Assembly (NCBI RefSeq): GCF_019396345.1
Contig: NZ_JAHKRM010000009.1
Location: 186,001 to 250,000, forward strand
Source: Nonomuraea guangzhouensis
Lineage (GTDB): Bacteria > Actinomycetota > Actinomycetes > Streptosporangiales > Streptosporangiaceae
Direction: 5' to 3'
Length of the DNA: 64,000 nt
Position numbers and translations under genes: made by a program. Under the pieces are notes generated by a model that had not been told where the DNA came from, made no database searches, and saw only the letters and a list, made by a program, of their open reading frames with translations. Below, piece after piece: positions 1 to 8,117 of this stretch (position 1 is the stretch's first letter; every line of letters starts with the position of its first letter).

Positions 1-250
1 ACAGGGAGATCATCCACTCGTCCGGGGTCAGCCGCAGCGCGCGGTGCGCCGCGGCGAGTTCTTCGGCCCGGGTGGTCTTTCCAGCGCCGGGGAGCCCGAC
101 CATCAGGAGAAGTTTGGCGGGTTCGGTCTGCACGTCATGGTTCGGCTTCGCCTTCGCGGTGGCTGCGGCCAGCTCGTCGGCGACGGCGAGGAATGCCTCG
201 GACGTACGAGGGAAAGGATCTTGGTGCGTCTGATGGAACTGCTGCGACAT
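1..250 (-). CDS. P-loop NTPase/kinase-like protein, 3' end beyond window
   Basis: The first 83 codons are visible, reading leftward from an ATG at 250, and the gene runs off the left edge. After about 50 N-terminal residues comes LLLMVGLPGAGKTTRAEELA, a clear Walker A motif, followed by an RLTPDEWM stretch typical of the AAA_33/zeta-toxin-like kinase superfamily, where an Asp follows the second strand. Such proteins phosphorylate small molecules, RNA ends or nucleotide sugars in the cytoplasm; the substrate cannot be told from the N-terminus. No strong Shine-Dalgarno sequence is seen at 250, so an internal start is possible. Family assignment is solid; function is inference. Confidence 0.75.
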   Translation of the reverse strand, partial: MSQQFHQTHQDPFPRTSEAFLAVADELAAATAKAKPNHDVQTEPAKLLLMVGLPGAGKTTRAEELAAAHRALRLTPDEWMISL

Positions 251-703
251 GGATGTGCTCCCCGGTTCACGCAGGACGATCCGGCAGCACAGCGAGACAC
301 GCGATCGGGCTGCCGGCGGGACACTGATCCGGCGGTACGCCCCGGCACTGACCCCAGCGGGGGCAGGCAATGAGGCCGCGGTTCACGACAACCGCGATAC
401 CGCCGCTAAGCGGCGGCGCGGATGTTCATAGCGGCGAAGCAACCCATGGCGCCACCATATCCGACAGCACCAGCATGGTCGTCGACCGCGGCCGCGATCA
501 GTGACCGTTCGGTCCTACCACTGCCGATCAGTACAGCGGCTCCAAGTCGTCCTCATCGTCGTCGGTATCGTCGGTGTCCGCCGCGTTGAGGGCCTGTTCC
601 TGGATCCAGTGACATCCCAGAACGGGTGCACGCCGCTGACGCCTACCCCGCACTCGACATCAAGATCAGAGGCGAGCTGCTATCAACCCCGACTTCGCGG
701 CGA
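251..703. other. Intergenic stretch without a recognisable gene
   Basis: Short open frames here have no codon bias or family resemblance. One perfect inverted repeat, CCGCCGC-TAA-GCGGCGG at 400-416, could act as a weak terminator for the deformylase gene read from the right, though it lies far from that gene's stop and has no T-run. The promoter of the NTPase gene should lie near 260-330, but I see no convincing -10/-35 pair. Confidence 0.4.
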
Positions 704-1267
704 TCAGGTGTCATAGTTCCAGGCCGCCCCGGAACCGCGATACTCCATGACCGAGATCGGATATACACCAGGGCGCATTCTGGCCCGATACAGCGTCCCC
801 CCGAGGTGATCGACTTCGTGCGCTACCAGGCGGGCAAGTCCCCGCTCGAACACGGAGACACAACGGACACTCTCAAGGGTGTCGTACGCGACCTGAAGGG
901 CCAATGGACGCGGCACGAGCCCGCGGACGTCGAAGAAGCTGAGGCACCCCTCGAACTGCTCGTCGGTCTCCGTCGACTTCTCAAGCACCACGGGATTGAG
1001 GAGCACCAGAGGCTCCCGCCCTGGTGGCCGGACGATGGCGGCGGCCCGTCCCTCGCCGATCTGGGGAGCAGCGATGCCCAGGCCTTTCGTGAAGTCGTGG
1101 ACGGCCGCTACGCGGTCGGCGGCCGCGGTGAGCTCGCGGATGACTCTGGATGCCTCCTCTACCTCGGCCGGGAACACGAACGGGCGAGCGGCTTCCAGCA
1201 ACATGGGATCACCCTCCTGAACGATCCCAGCTGCCCGCATCAGGTCTGTCAGATTCTCACGCGGCAT
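704..1267 (-). CDS. def: Peptide deformylase
   Basis: A metallo-hydrolase that removes the formyl group from N-terminal formylmethionine of new proteins. All three family motifs are present in the 187-residue product: GLGIAAPQIG (62-71), EGCLS (106-110, metal-binding Cys) and HEVDH (150-154, two metal-binding His and the catalytic Glu). The ATG at 1267 is chosen over an upstream in-frame start because AAGGAG lies 8-9 bases before it. Actinomycetes usually carry several deformylase genes, and one standing apart from fmt, as here, is typically an accessory copy, sometimes giving actinonin tolerance; that role is inference. Neighbours are unrelated. Confidence 0.93.
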   Translation of the reverse strand: MPRENLTDLMRAAGIVQEGDPMLLEAARPFVFPAEVEEASRVIRELTAAADRVAAVHDFTKGLGIAAPQIGEGRAAAIVRPPGREPLVLLNPVVLEKSTETDEQFEGCLSFFDVRGLVPRPLALQVAYDTLESVRCVSVFERGLARLVAHEVDHLGGTLYRARMRPGVYPISVMEYRGSGAAWNYDT

Positions 1268-1460
1268 CAGCACAGCTCTCCTTTGCTGCCCGATCAGGCC
1301 AGGCAATCGACCAATCACGTCAACTGCCTGCCGCCGACGTCTGACCAGCGAGGACGGGACTCTTCATCACAGCAGCGCCGGATAGGAGATGGAGCCGGGC
1401 CAGACGAGCCTGCCCTCCTTGGCCACCGTCGCGAGCGCGGCCCGGAGCCGGCAGGCTCGA

Positions 1461-2279
1461 TCAGCCGATCGGTGGTGCGAGGTATTCCAGCGCATAACCC
1501 TCGCCGGAGGGGGTTACGCGGGCGATGCCGGGTGAGTCGAGGTGGGCGCCGGCTACGAAGTGGTGTGGTTGGGTCAGTTGTTCGAGGAGGGCCGCTCGCG
1601 CGGCGCGGGCCTGGGACTGGTTGCCGTCGAGCTCCCAGGACACGTTCGGCTGATCGAACTGGAGCGTGGGAACGTGAACGGTGTCGCCCCAGACGAGAAG
1701 GTGGCCGGTGCCGCTCCTGACGTCGTAGACGGTGTGACCGGGTGTGTGGCCCGGTGTCGGGATTGCGGTGGTCCAGTCGTTGATCGCGACCTTCTCCGAC
1801 ACGGGTACGACCCGGCCGCGGATCGGCTCGAGCCGCCCCGTGAACACCGAGGTGTCGCCCGCGCCGATCCACACGCGCTCGAGTTTGGTGAACGCCTCTG
1901 AACCGTCCGGCGCGATCAGGCCGCTCACGTGGTCTTCGTGCTTGTGGGTGATGGCCACATCGGTGACATGCGCGCGGTCGACTCCCGCTTCGTCGAGCGC
2001 GTCGTAGATCAATCCCATGGTGGGGTCGTGCCAGGCGTTGGACGCGCCGGTGTCGATGAGAACCGACCGCGTGCCGTCGGTGACGAAGAAGGCGTTGACC
2101 GACAGCCGCAGGTTGTCGCCGGCCAGCGGGACGGCGGCCGGCAGCTCATCGAGCGTGCGCCCATCCTCGTCGCGGAGCCGTGTCGGCGGCATGTCGATGT
2201 ACCCGTCTCGCAACGAGATCACCTGCAGATCGCCGAATTCGAACGTGGCATGGTGCCGGCCACTCGAGATCAAACGCAT
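1461..2279 (-). CDS. MBL-fold metallo-hydrolase
   Basis: Metallo-beta-lactamase-fold hydrolase of 272 residues. THKHEDH (111-117) is the HxHxDH zinc motif; SVLIDTGASN upstream gives the typical strand and DTG turn, and later GHTPGHTVYDV and VWGDTVHVP supply the next metal-binding His and Asp. The layout resembles the quorum-lactonase/AttM-like and other small-molecule MBL enzymes rather than beta-lactamases. The start at 2279 is supported by GGAGG a few bases upstream. It is transcribed divergently from the XRE-cupin regulator, with a three-part repeat between them, so it is probably that regulator's target. The substrate (lactone, ester or thioester) is not predictable. Confidence 0.88.
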   Translation of the reverse strand: MRLISSGRHHATFEFGDLQVISLRDGYIDMPPTRLRDEDGRTLDELPAAVPLAGDNLRLSVNAFFVTDGTRSVLIDTGASNAWHDPTMGLIYDALDEAGVDRAHVTDVAITHKHEDHVSGLIAPDGSEAFTKLERVWIGAGDTSVFTGRLEPIRGRVVPVSEKVAINDWTTAIPTPGHTPGHTVYDVRSGTGHLLVWGDTVHVPTLQFDQPNVSWELDGNQSQARAARAALLEQLTQPHHFVAGAHLDSPGIARVTPSGEGYALEYLAPPIG

Positions 2280-2320
2280 GGAACCTCCATCGTGTTGGGC
2301 GCACATCGCGCGTCTCCGAT

Positions 2321-2345
2321 AGAAGACTCTATCTTCTTTAGAAGA
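2321..2345. promoter_or_regulatory. Putative XRE-cupin operator, three half-sites
   Basis: AGAAGA (2321-2326), TCTTCT (2332-2337) and AGAAGA (2340-2345) give two overlapping inverted repeats, the outer copies being 19 bp apart. They lie midway between the divergent MBL and regulator genes. Binding by the adjacent regulator is inferred from position only. Confidence 0.55.
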
Positions 2346-2391
2346 AACCCTACACTGTGGGCAGCAAGGTACCCATCGATCGAGGAGCACG

Positions 2392-3000
2392 GTGGTCGAG
2401 CAAGACGGAAACGCGGCCGAACCTGAGCACGGTGACGACCTGGCCGGCGCGTTCGGCGGTAACGTGCGGCGACGCCGCGAGGAGGCGGGCCTGACGCTGG
2501 AGCAGCTGTCCACACAGTCGTCGGTCAGCCGGGCGATGCTGTCCAAGGTCGAACGCGGCGAGAAGAGCCCGACGATCGGCGTCGCATCCAGGATCGCCCA
2601 CGCCCTCGACGCGTCGCTCTCGGACCTGATCGGTGCGCCGGCTGCTGCCGCGTCCGGTGTGGCCATTGCCATGCGCAAGAACGATCGCCCCGTTTTCCGC
2701 GACCCGGAAACCGGCTTCGAGCGGCACATGGTGTCAGCGGCCCCGGGCGCGGGAAGAGCCGAGATGGTCGTCCACTACCTCCCCGCGCAGGTCTCTACCG
2801 GGCTGCTGCCCGCGTATCCGCCGGGTACGGAGAAACAACTCGTGGTGCTCGGAGGCACCCTCACCGTCGCGATCGGCGGGATCAGCGAGACCCTGAACAC
2901 AGGCGACTCCCTGTTCTTCCAGGCCGACGCGGACCACGGCTTCGCCAACCGAACGAACGCCCCCTGCGAATACATCATGGTCATCTCGCGCAGAACCTGA
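2392..3000 (+). CDS. XRE-family regulator with C-terminal cupin domain
   Basis: A 202-residue one-component regulator. Residues 24-80 form an XRE helix-turn-helix (RRRREEAGLTLEQLSTQSSV, then SRAMLSKVERGEKSPT), and residues 120-200 form a small cupin barrel (LVVLGGTLTVAIGG, then GDSLFFQADADHGF), the usual ligand-sensing module of the SutR/PuuR-like group. The GTG start at 2392 has GAGGAG about five bases before it. The gene is divergent from the MBL hydrolase and separated from it by a symmetrical repeat, the standard arrangement for a local autoregulated repressor. Its ligand is unknown; a substrate or product of the MBL enzyme is the natural guess. Confidence 0.9.
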   Translation: MVEQDGNAAEPEHGDDLAGAFGGNVRRRREEAGLTLEQLSTQSSVSRAMLSKVERGEKSPTIGVASRIAHALDASLSDLIGAPAAAASGVAIAMRKNDRPVFRDPETGFERHMVSAAPGAGRAEMVVHYLPAQVSTGLLPAYPPGTEKQLVVLGGTLTVAIGGISETLNTGDSLFFQADADHGFANRTNAPCEYIMVISRRT

Positions 3001-3055
3001 TCGGCCGTAGCTTGCGGGCCTGGACAAAGCTGCAGCCCGCATTCGGGCGGTCTGA

Positions 3056-3739
3056 TCATGGCGGGAGGTCGCGCCAGCGTTCGGCCGACGCCAGAGCGTC
3101 CAGGCTGATCCGCTCCAGGAACGCACCGCCCCTGGCCAGGCGGCGTCCCACAGGCGTGTCGAGCCCGAGCGTCTGCCCCGCCGCCTTCGCGATCTCCGCC
3201 GCCGCGAGCGTCTGCCGCGAGCTGATCACCGTCGAGTGGTACCAGGCGTCGTCGTCGACCACGTAGATGTCGCGCCGCCGCCGCGGATCGCGTTCGCGCC
3301 TGATCAGCCCCTGCTGGGTCAGGTAGCCCACCGCCGTGGAGATCGAGGCGGGGCTGACTTTCAGCCCGCGCGACAGCTCGGCCGCGGTGAGCCTGCCGTC
3401 CTCGCTCAGCCACAGCCCGATGAGCACGCGCGCCATCATTTTCGGCAGGCCCATCCCGACCGCCATCTCGACGGCTCCCTCTTCTATCTCGAAGACCTTG
3501 CGGTCCTGGGGTTCGGCCTCGGGCGAACGTGCCGGGGTGCCGCGCCGCGCCCGCCGCGCTGCCGCCTGGTGCGCCCGCTCGGGGCGGTAGTCGCTGGGGC
3601 CGCCGTTGCGGCCGACCTCGCGGCTGATCGTCGAGGTCGGCCGGTCCAGCCGCCTGGCGATCTCGGCGTAGGAGCGGCCTTCGGCGAGGCCGGTCGCGAT
3701 GCGCCGGCGGTCCTGCTGGGTCAACCTTCCTTCTGACAT
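3056..3739 (-). CDS. Two-HTH regulator: IS30-type HTH fused to GbsR/MarR-like domain
   Basis: A 227-residue regulator with two DNA-binding regions. Residues 5-45 (LTQQDRRRIATGLAEGRSYA, then EIARRLDRPTSTISREVGRN) match the N-terminal HTH of IS30-family transposases (HTH_38), but no transposase catalytic domain follows. Residues about 75-145 form a winged helix of the GbsR/MarR type (LTAAELSRGLKVSPASIST, then LTQQGLIRRERDPRRRRDIY). The gene is divergent from the P450-ABC exporter operon across a region rich in inverted repeats, so it most likely represses that operon. The ATG at 3739 lacks a clear Shine-Dalgarno sequence; an in-frame GTG at 3769 is the alternative start. Confidence 0.85.
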   Translation of the reverse strand: MSEGRLTQQDRRRIATGLAEGRSYAEIARRLDRPTSTISREVGRNGGPSDYRPERAHQAAARRARRGTPARSPEAEPQDRKVFEIEEGAVEMAVGMGLPKMMARVLIGLWLSEDGRLTAAELSRGLKVSPASISTAVGYLTQQGLIRRERDPRRRRDIYVVDDDAWYHSTVISSRQTLAAAEIAKAAGQTLGLDTPVGRRLARGGAFLERISLDALASAERWRDLPP

Positions 3740-3767
3740 GACACCATGATTGCGTTCGACGCCACAC

Positions 3768-3788
3768 AATGCAACGTTTCATTGCATT
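3768..3788. promoter_or_regulatory. Inverted repeat, candidate operator
   Basis: AATGCAA and TTGCATT arms surround CGTTTCA, giving a 21-bp palindrome just upstream of the HTH-MarR regulator start and within the divergent region with the P450 gene. It probably serves autoregulation. Confidence 0.5.
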
Positions 3789-3849
3789 CAGCTTCAGCGC
3801 CAACGCATCAATTTATCCACTTTTACCTGCACCTATGTGCATCGATTGA

Positions 3850-3882
3850 TTGACATAATTTCTGAAAGCAACGTAGCTTTCA
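3850..3882 (+). promoter_or_regulatory. P450 operon promoter overlapped by an inverted repeat
   Basis: TTGACA (3850-3855) and TAGCTT (3874-3879), 18 bp apart, form a good promoter. The repeat TGAAAGC-AACGTA-GCTTTCA (3863-3882) covers the spacer and -10 box, the ideal place for a repressor. The predicted transcript begins near 3886, at the start codon, so the mRNA is probably leaderless. Confidence 0.65.
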
Positions 3883-3888
3883 ATCGTG

Positions 3889-5094
3889 ATGAATACGTAC
3901 TATCGCGATGAGCCGGTCACTCCGTCCCTCGACCGCGCACCCGCCTGTCCCTTCGATCCCGCCCCTTCGCTCACCGCCCCGCGCGCAGAGCAGCCAATCG
4001 CCCGCCTGGCCGCGCCCGAGGGCGCCCCCGGCGTCTGGATGATCACCGGATACGACCTGGTCCGCCAGATCCTCGCCGACCCGCGGTTCAGCTCCCGCAA
4101 CGAAACCCATTACCACCCCCTGGCGGGCGGGCACCTGCCGCCCGCACCCGCCGGCGACCTGACCGGCATGGACGCACCCCAGCACACCCGGTTCCGCAAG
4201 CTGCTGGCAGGCAAGTTCACCGTCCGCAGGATGAACCTGCTCACCGAGCGGGTCACCGAGATCACCCGTGAGCGGCTCGACGCGATGGAGCGGCAGGGGC
4301 CGCCCGCCGACCTCGTCGAGGTCTTCACGCAGCCGGTTCCAGCGCTGATGATCTGTGAGCTGCTCGGCGTACCGTACGAGGACCGCGACCAGTTCCAGAG
4401 CTCCACCCGGGCCCTGCCGGAGGCCGGGACCGCTGAGGCGCAGTACGCCGCCTTCGTCGAGCTCGGCACGTACCTGCGGGAGCTCGCGCTCGCCAAGCGG
4501 GCCAAGCCGACCGACGACCTGCTCAGCGACCTGGCCACCGGCGGAGACCTGACCGACGAGGAGCTCGGCGGCGTGGCCGCGCTCCTGCTCGGCGCCGGGC
4601 TCGACACCACCGCCAACATGCTCGCGCTCGGCACCTTCGCCCTGCTGCGCAACCCGGCCCAGCTCACCGCCCTGCGCGGCGACCCCGACCTGGCCGTCGG
4701 AGCCGTGGAGGAGTTGCTGCGTTACCTGTCCGTCGCCGCCACCGGTATGCGCGGCGTACTGGAGGACGTGGAGCTCGGCGGCAGGCAGCTCAGGGCGGGC
4801 GACACGGTCGTCATCGCGATCAACGCCGCCAACAGGGACCCGGCCAGGTTCGCAGGCCCCGACGTGCTCGATCTGCGCCGCTCGGCCGCCGGGCATCTGG
4901 CCTTCGGCCACGGCGTCCATCAGTGCCTCGGTCAGCAGCTTGCCCGCATCGAGATGCGGGTCGCGTTTCCCGCGCTGCTCATCCGCTTCCCGACGCTGCG
5001 GCTCGCCGTACCGGCTGAGGAGCTGTCGCTGCGCACCGACCCCTCGCAGGTGTACGGCGTGCACAGCCTGCCCGTCACCTGGGATCAGGGCTGA
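3889..5094 (+). CDS. Cytochrome P450
   Basis: A soluble bacterial class I P450 of 401 residues that inserts one oxygen atom into a small molecule using electrons from ferredoxin. Visible motifs are the I-helix GAGLDTT (from residue 235, acid-alcohol pair for O2 activation), the ExxR of EELLRY, and the heme-binding FGHGVHQCLG (339-348, Cys346). It resembles CYP105/CYP107-type enzymes of actinomycete secondary metabolism. No ferredoxin gene is adjacent. ATG at 3889 or GTG at 3886 can start it, on what looks like a leaderless mRNA. It is followed after five bases by a DrrA-type ATPase, so oxidation and export of the same compound are probably linked. Confidence 0.95.
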   Translation: MNTYYRDEPVTPSLDRAPACPFDPAPSLTAPRAEQPIARLAAPEGAPGVWMITGYDLVRQILADPRFSSRNETHYHPLAGGHLPPAPAGDLTGMDAPQHTRFRKLLAGKFTVRRMNLLTERVTEITRERLDAMERQGPPADLVEVFTQPVPALMICELLGVPYEDRDQFQSSTRALPEAGTAEAQYAAFVELGTYLRELALAKRAKPTDDLLSDLATGGDLTDEELGGVAALLLGAGLDTTANMLALGTFALLRNPAQLTALRGDPDLAVGAVEELLRYLSVAATGMRGVLEDVELGGRQLRAGDTVVIAINAANRDPARFAGPDVLDLRRSAAGHLAFGHGVHQCLGQQLARIEMRVAFPALLIRFPTLRLAVPAEELSLRTDPSQVYGVHSLPVTWDQG

Positions 5095-5099
5095 ACGCG

Positions 5100-6059
5100 A
5101 TGCGAACCTTCGTCTCGGTGACGGGGCTGCGTAAGTCCTACGGCGCCCACCGCGTCCTGGACGGCATCGATCTCACCATCCCGCAGGGCACCGTCTTCTC
5201 GCTGCTCGGCCCCAACGGCGCGGGCAAGACCACCACAGTGCAGATCCTGTCCACCCTGATCAAGGCCGACGCGGGCGAGATCCAGGTCGCCGGGTACGAC
5301 CTGGCCAAGGAACCCGACAACGTGCGTGCCGCGATCGGCGTCACCTGCCAGTTCTCCGCGGTCGACAGCTTCCTCACCGGCGAGGAGAACCTGCGGCTCA
5401 TGGCCGACCTGCTCCACCTCGGCCGCGCCAAAGGCCGCGGGCGCGTCCGCGAACTGCTGGAGCGCTTCGACCTCACCGACGCCGCGCGCAAGCCCGCGGT
5501 CACCTACTCGGGCGGCATGCGCCGCCGGCTCGACCTCGCCATGACCATGGTCGGTACGCCCAAGCTCATCTTCCTCGACGAACCGACCGCAGGCCTGGAC
5601 CCGCGCAGCCGTCGCACCATGTGGCAGATCGTCCGGGACCTCGTCCAGCAGGACGGCGTGACCATCTTCCTGACCACCCAATACCTGGAGGAGGCCGACG
5701 AACTCGCCGACCGCATCGCGCTGCTCAGCCAGGGCCGGCTGGTGGCCGAAGGCACCCCTGAGGAGCTCAAGCGAATGGTCCCCGGCGGCCACATCGTCGT
5801 ACGCTTCGCCGACCCCGACGGGTACCGCAGGGCGGCCGGCCACGTCGGCGCCATCTCCAGCAACGACGCGGCGCTCACCGTCCAGATCCCCGACTCCGGC
5901 GGAGTCAGGACGCTGAGGAAGCTCCTGGAATGGCTGGACACGCATGCCATCGACGTCGCCGAGCTGTCGGTGCACACCCCCGACCTGGACGACGTCTTCC
6001 TCACCCTGACCCAGGAGCCCTCGACCAAGAAGCCATCGACCAAGGAGCCCTCCCGATGA
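5100..6059 (+). CDS. DrrA-type ABC exporter ATP-binding protein
   Basis: Nucleotide-binding subunit (319 residues) of a daunorubicin-resistance-type exporter. It has Walker A GPNGAGKTT, signature YSGGMRRRLDLA, Walker B LIFLDEPTAGLD, and the long C-terminal extension (after about residue 220) typical of DrrA. The C-terminus ends in two near-identical PSTK blocks (PSTKKPSTKEPS), an unusual charged tail just before the stop. It starts five bases after the P450 stop, and its own stop overlaps the permease ATG (ATGA), so the three genes are co-transcribed and probably translationally coupled. Drug or lipid export is the family role; the cargo is unknown. Confidence 0.94.
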   Translation: MRTFVSVTGLRKSYGAHRVLDGIDLTIPQGTVFSLLGPNGAGKTTTVQILSTLIKADAGEIQVAGYDLAKEPDNVRAAIGVTCQFSAVDSFLTGEENLRLMADLLHLGRAKGRGRVRELLERFDLTDAARKPAVTYSGGMRRRLDLAMTMVGTPKLIFLDEPTAGLDPRSRRTMWQIVRDLVQQDGVTIFLTTQYLEEADELADRIALLSQGRLVAEGTPEELKRMVPGGHIVVRFADPDGYRRAAGHVGAISSNDAALTVQIPDSGGVRTLRKLLEWLDTHAIDVAELSVHTPDLDDVFLTLTQEPSTKKPSTKEPSR

Positions 6060-6814
6060 GAGCGATCACCGACTCGGCGACGATGCTGCGGCGCCAGGTC
6101 AAACACATCTGGCGCTACCCCACGCTGATCCTCACGTTCGCGTCCGTGCCCGTGGTGTTCCTGCTGCTGTTCGTCTACGTCTTCGGCGGCACCATGGGCG
6201 CGGGCATCGGCGCCGACCGCGCCGCCTACGTCGGTTACCTCACCCCCGGCATCATGATCACGACGATCGTCGGGGCCGCGCAGGGGACCGCGATCTCGGT
6301 GGCGACCGACATGACCGAGGGCATCATCGCCAGGTTCAAGACCATGGCCATCGCCCGCGTCTCGGTGCTCACCGGGCACGTACTCGGGGCGATGGTGCAG
6401 ACGTTCCTCGCGATCGCCATGGTGAGCGTGGTGGCGTTGCTGATCGGGTTCCGCCCGTCCGCCTCGGTGCTGGACTGGCTCGGCGTGGTCGGTGTGCTGG
6501 CCATGTTCACCTTCGCGATCACCTGGCTGTCGGTCGCGCTCGCCATGGTCACCAAGAACGTGGCCACGGCCAGCAACCTGCCGATGCCGCTGATGCTGCT
6601 GCCGTTCCTCGGCAGCGGCTTCGTCCCGACCGAGTCGATGCCGGCTGGTCTGCGGTGGTTCGCCGAGCACCAACCGGCCACCCCTGTCATCGAGACGCTG
6701 CGCGCGCTGCTGGCCGGGCGTCCGGCCGGGTCCAGCTTTCTGGAGGCGGCTGTGTGGAGCGCGGGCATCGCCCTGGTCAGTTATCTGTGGGCACGCAGGC
6801 TCTACAACCGGTGA
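6056..6814 (+). CDS. DrrB-type ABC-2 permease
   Basis: Membrane subunit of 252 residues belonging to the ABC-2 family, with about six hydrophobic segments (for example LILTFASVPVVFLLLFVYVF near the N-terminus and LLPFLGSGFVPTESMP in the conserved C-terminal half). The ATG at 6056 overlaps the stop of the ATPase gene. It closes the P450-DrrA-DrrB operon. DrrAB pumps export hydrophobic drugs such as anthracyclines; here the partner P450 suggests a substrate that is hydroxylated or detoxified before or during export, which is inference. Confidence 0.93.
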   Translation: MRAITDSATMLRRQVKHIWRYPTLILTFASVPVVFLLLFVYVFGGTMGAGIGADRAAYVGYLTPGIMITTIVGAAQGTAISVATDMTEGIIARFKTMAIARVSVLTGHVLGAMVQTFLAIAMVSVVALLIGFRPSASVLDWLGVVGVLAMFTFAITWLSVALAMVTKNVATASNLPMPLMLLPFLGSGFVPTESMPAGLRWFAEHQPATPVIETLRALLAGRPAGSSFLEAAVWSAGIALVSYLWARRLYNR

Positions 6815-6823
6815 GGTTCACTG

Positions 6824-7045
6824 GATTCGGTCCAGTCCGCCGCTTGCCCGTAGGGATGATCAGATCCTTGCGGATCTTGTCGACGGGTTCGCCGGCCGCG
6901 CGGCGCCGCAGGACGGTATGGATCATGTCGTCGGTGATGACAGCGGGACGGCCGCCGTGGTTGCCCTTGCGGGCTGCGGCGTCCAGCCTTCCAGCGTCGC
7001 CTCGCGAATCGCTTCCCGCTCGGTCTCGGCCCTCACGTCGATCAT
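6824..7045 (-). pseudogene. Serine recombinase C-terminal remnant, frameshifted
   Basis: Read leftward from 7045, one frame gives EREAIREATLEG; about one base is then missing, and a second frame continues LDAAARKGNHGGRP, VITDDMIHTVLRRRAAGE and DLIIPTGKRR. This is the linker and helix-turn-helix of serine resolvases. The catalytic domain is absent upstream. It is a decayed piece of a transposon or integrative element, consistent with other remnants in the next 4 kb. Confidence 0.7.
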
Positions 7046-7625
7046 CGTTGCGGCCACCCTTGGGAGTACTGGGTGAGAAGCTCACCGGCACCGAGCTGAT
7101 CACCGAGAGCGGACTGCGACGCGATGTCGTCCCGACAACGTTGAGGAAGTCCAGCCACACACCAGGGACCTCGCGCACCGCCGCCACGTCCTCGGCTTCC
7201 GATCCTTCATCGGGCTCACCCGGAAGAACAGGTTCAACCGCGGATCTGGCACCCTCCGGCGGGACGAGTATCGGCGTACCGTGCTGAGCACCGTTGCGGG
7301 CCGCACGCCCATGAACGTCACCGAAGCCCCCCCCAGGGCCTGACGACAATTCTTCCGAGCGGACGTCGGCTCTGGAAGTCCCAGGCCCTGTGATGATCAA
7401 CAGCCGTTAGCATGGCGGGGTGGGAGAGGGGGCTGGCCTCGCAGTAGTCGAGCCCGAGCCTCCCCCAGGTGATGGCGATGATGCGCTGGCTGGTGGACGA
7501 GCCGACGCGGTCAAGCAGGCTGGGGGCGACGGCGCGGTATCGCAGCGAGGGCGCGAACGCGATCATGGGACAGGAGCCCCCTCCTGGAGGCTCATATACG
7601 TGGGGTACCCCTGGAGATTGCCGAT
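7046..7625. other. No intact gene recognised
   Basis: Open frames run in all six phases without recognisable motifs or supported starts. Given the recombinase remnant to the left and the transposase remnant to the right, this is probably decayed element DNA. Confidence 0.4.
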
Positions 7626-8117
7626 CTAGTCGATGACCTGGGCGATGAACTCGGCGTAACCGTCCGCGTCCCAATTGAAATCGGACTTCGGTTTGTGGTC
7701 ATGGATCTCCATCTCAAACAGCCAGCCCTCGCCGTAGGGGTCCCTGATGAGTAGCTCCGGAGTGTTGGCGAGCTCGGTGTTGACGGCGACGATTTTCGCG
7801 TCGACTGGCGCGCAGAAATCGCTCCCCTCCTCGTAAGAATCAGCATTCCCCTCCTCCCAGTCCTCGGCAGAATCAGCATCCCCCGCCTCACTCCAGCTGA
7901 CCCGACCGATGTAGTCACCCAACTCGACGTAGCTACCTACCTCTGGCAACCGCACCCGCAGCCCTCTGTCGGGGATCTGACCTATGAAGAAGGTGGTGAA
8001 GCCGATCCTCACCCGGTCGCCAGGCGTGTCCAGCTTCCTGTTGCGCTTGAACCACTCCCCGTTGCCCCACATGTGCAGCTCACCGGCGTACAGGCGATCC
8101 TGGGGGTACTCGCTCAC
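7626..8117 (-). CDS. GcvH-like protein lacking the lipoyl-lysine motif
   Basis: A 163-residue acidic protein with the fold signature of glycine-cleavage H protein: GFTTFFIGQIPD, RVRLPEVGSYVELGDYIGRV, FCAPVDAKIVAVNTEL and the diagnostic C-terminal DPYGEGWLFEMEI. In true GcvH the hairpin carries ESVKA with the lipoylated Lys; here it is replaced by an acidic insert of about 25 residues (DADSAEDWEEGNADSYEEG) containing no Lys. It therefore cannot carry lipoate at the usual site. The GTG at 8117 is preferred because GGAGG lies six bases upstream. No glycine-cleavage genes are nearby; it sits among element remnants. It may be a scaffold or a protein redirected to another role; function unknown. 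Confidence 0.8.
   Translation of the reverse strand: MSEYPQDRLYAGELHMWGNGEWFKRNRKLDTPGDRVRIGFTTFFIGQIPDRGLRVRLPEVGSYVELGDYIGRVSWSEAGDADSAEDWEEGNADSYEEGSDFCAPVDAKIVAVNTELANTPELLIRDPYGEGWLFEMEIHDHKPKSDFNWDADGYAEFIAQVID

Noticed and set aside
400..416. Perfect inverted repeat CCGCCGC-TAA-GCGGCGG considered as a terminator.
   Set aside because: Nearly 300 bases from the nearest stop and no T-run; short GC palindromes are common in this DNA.
1367..1450. Short minus-strand frame LATVAKEGRLVWPGSISYPA before the MBL gene, a possible gene tail.
   Set aside because: Only about 26 codons, no start and no clear family; may be a chance frame or a scrap of a lost gene.
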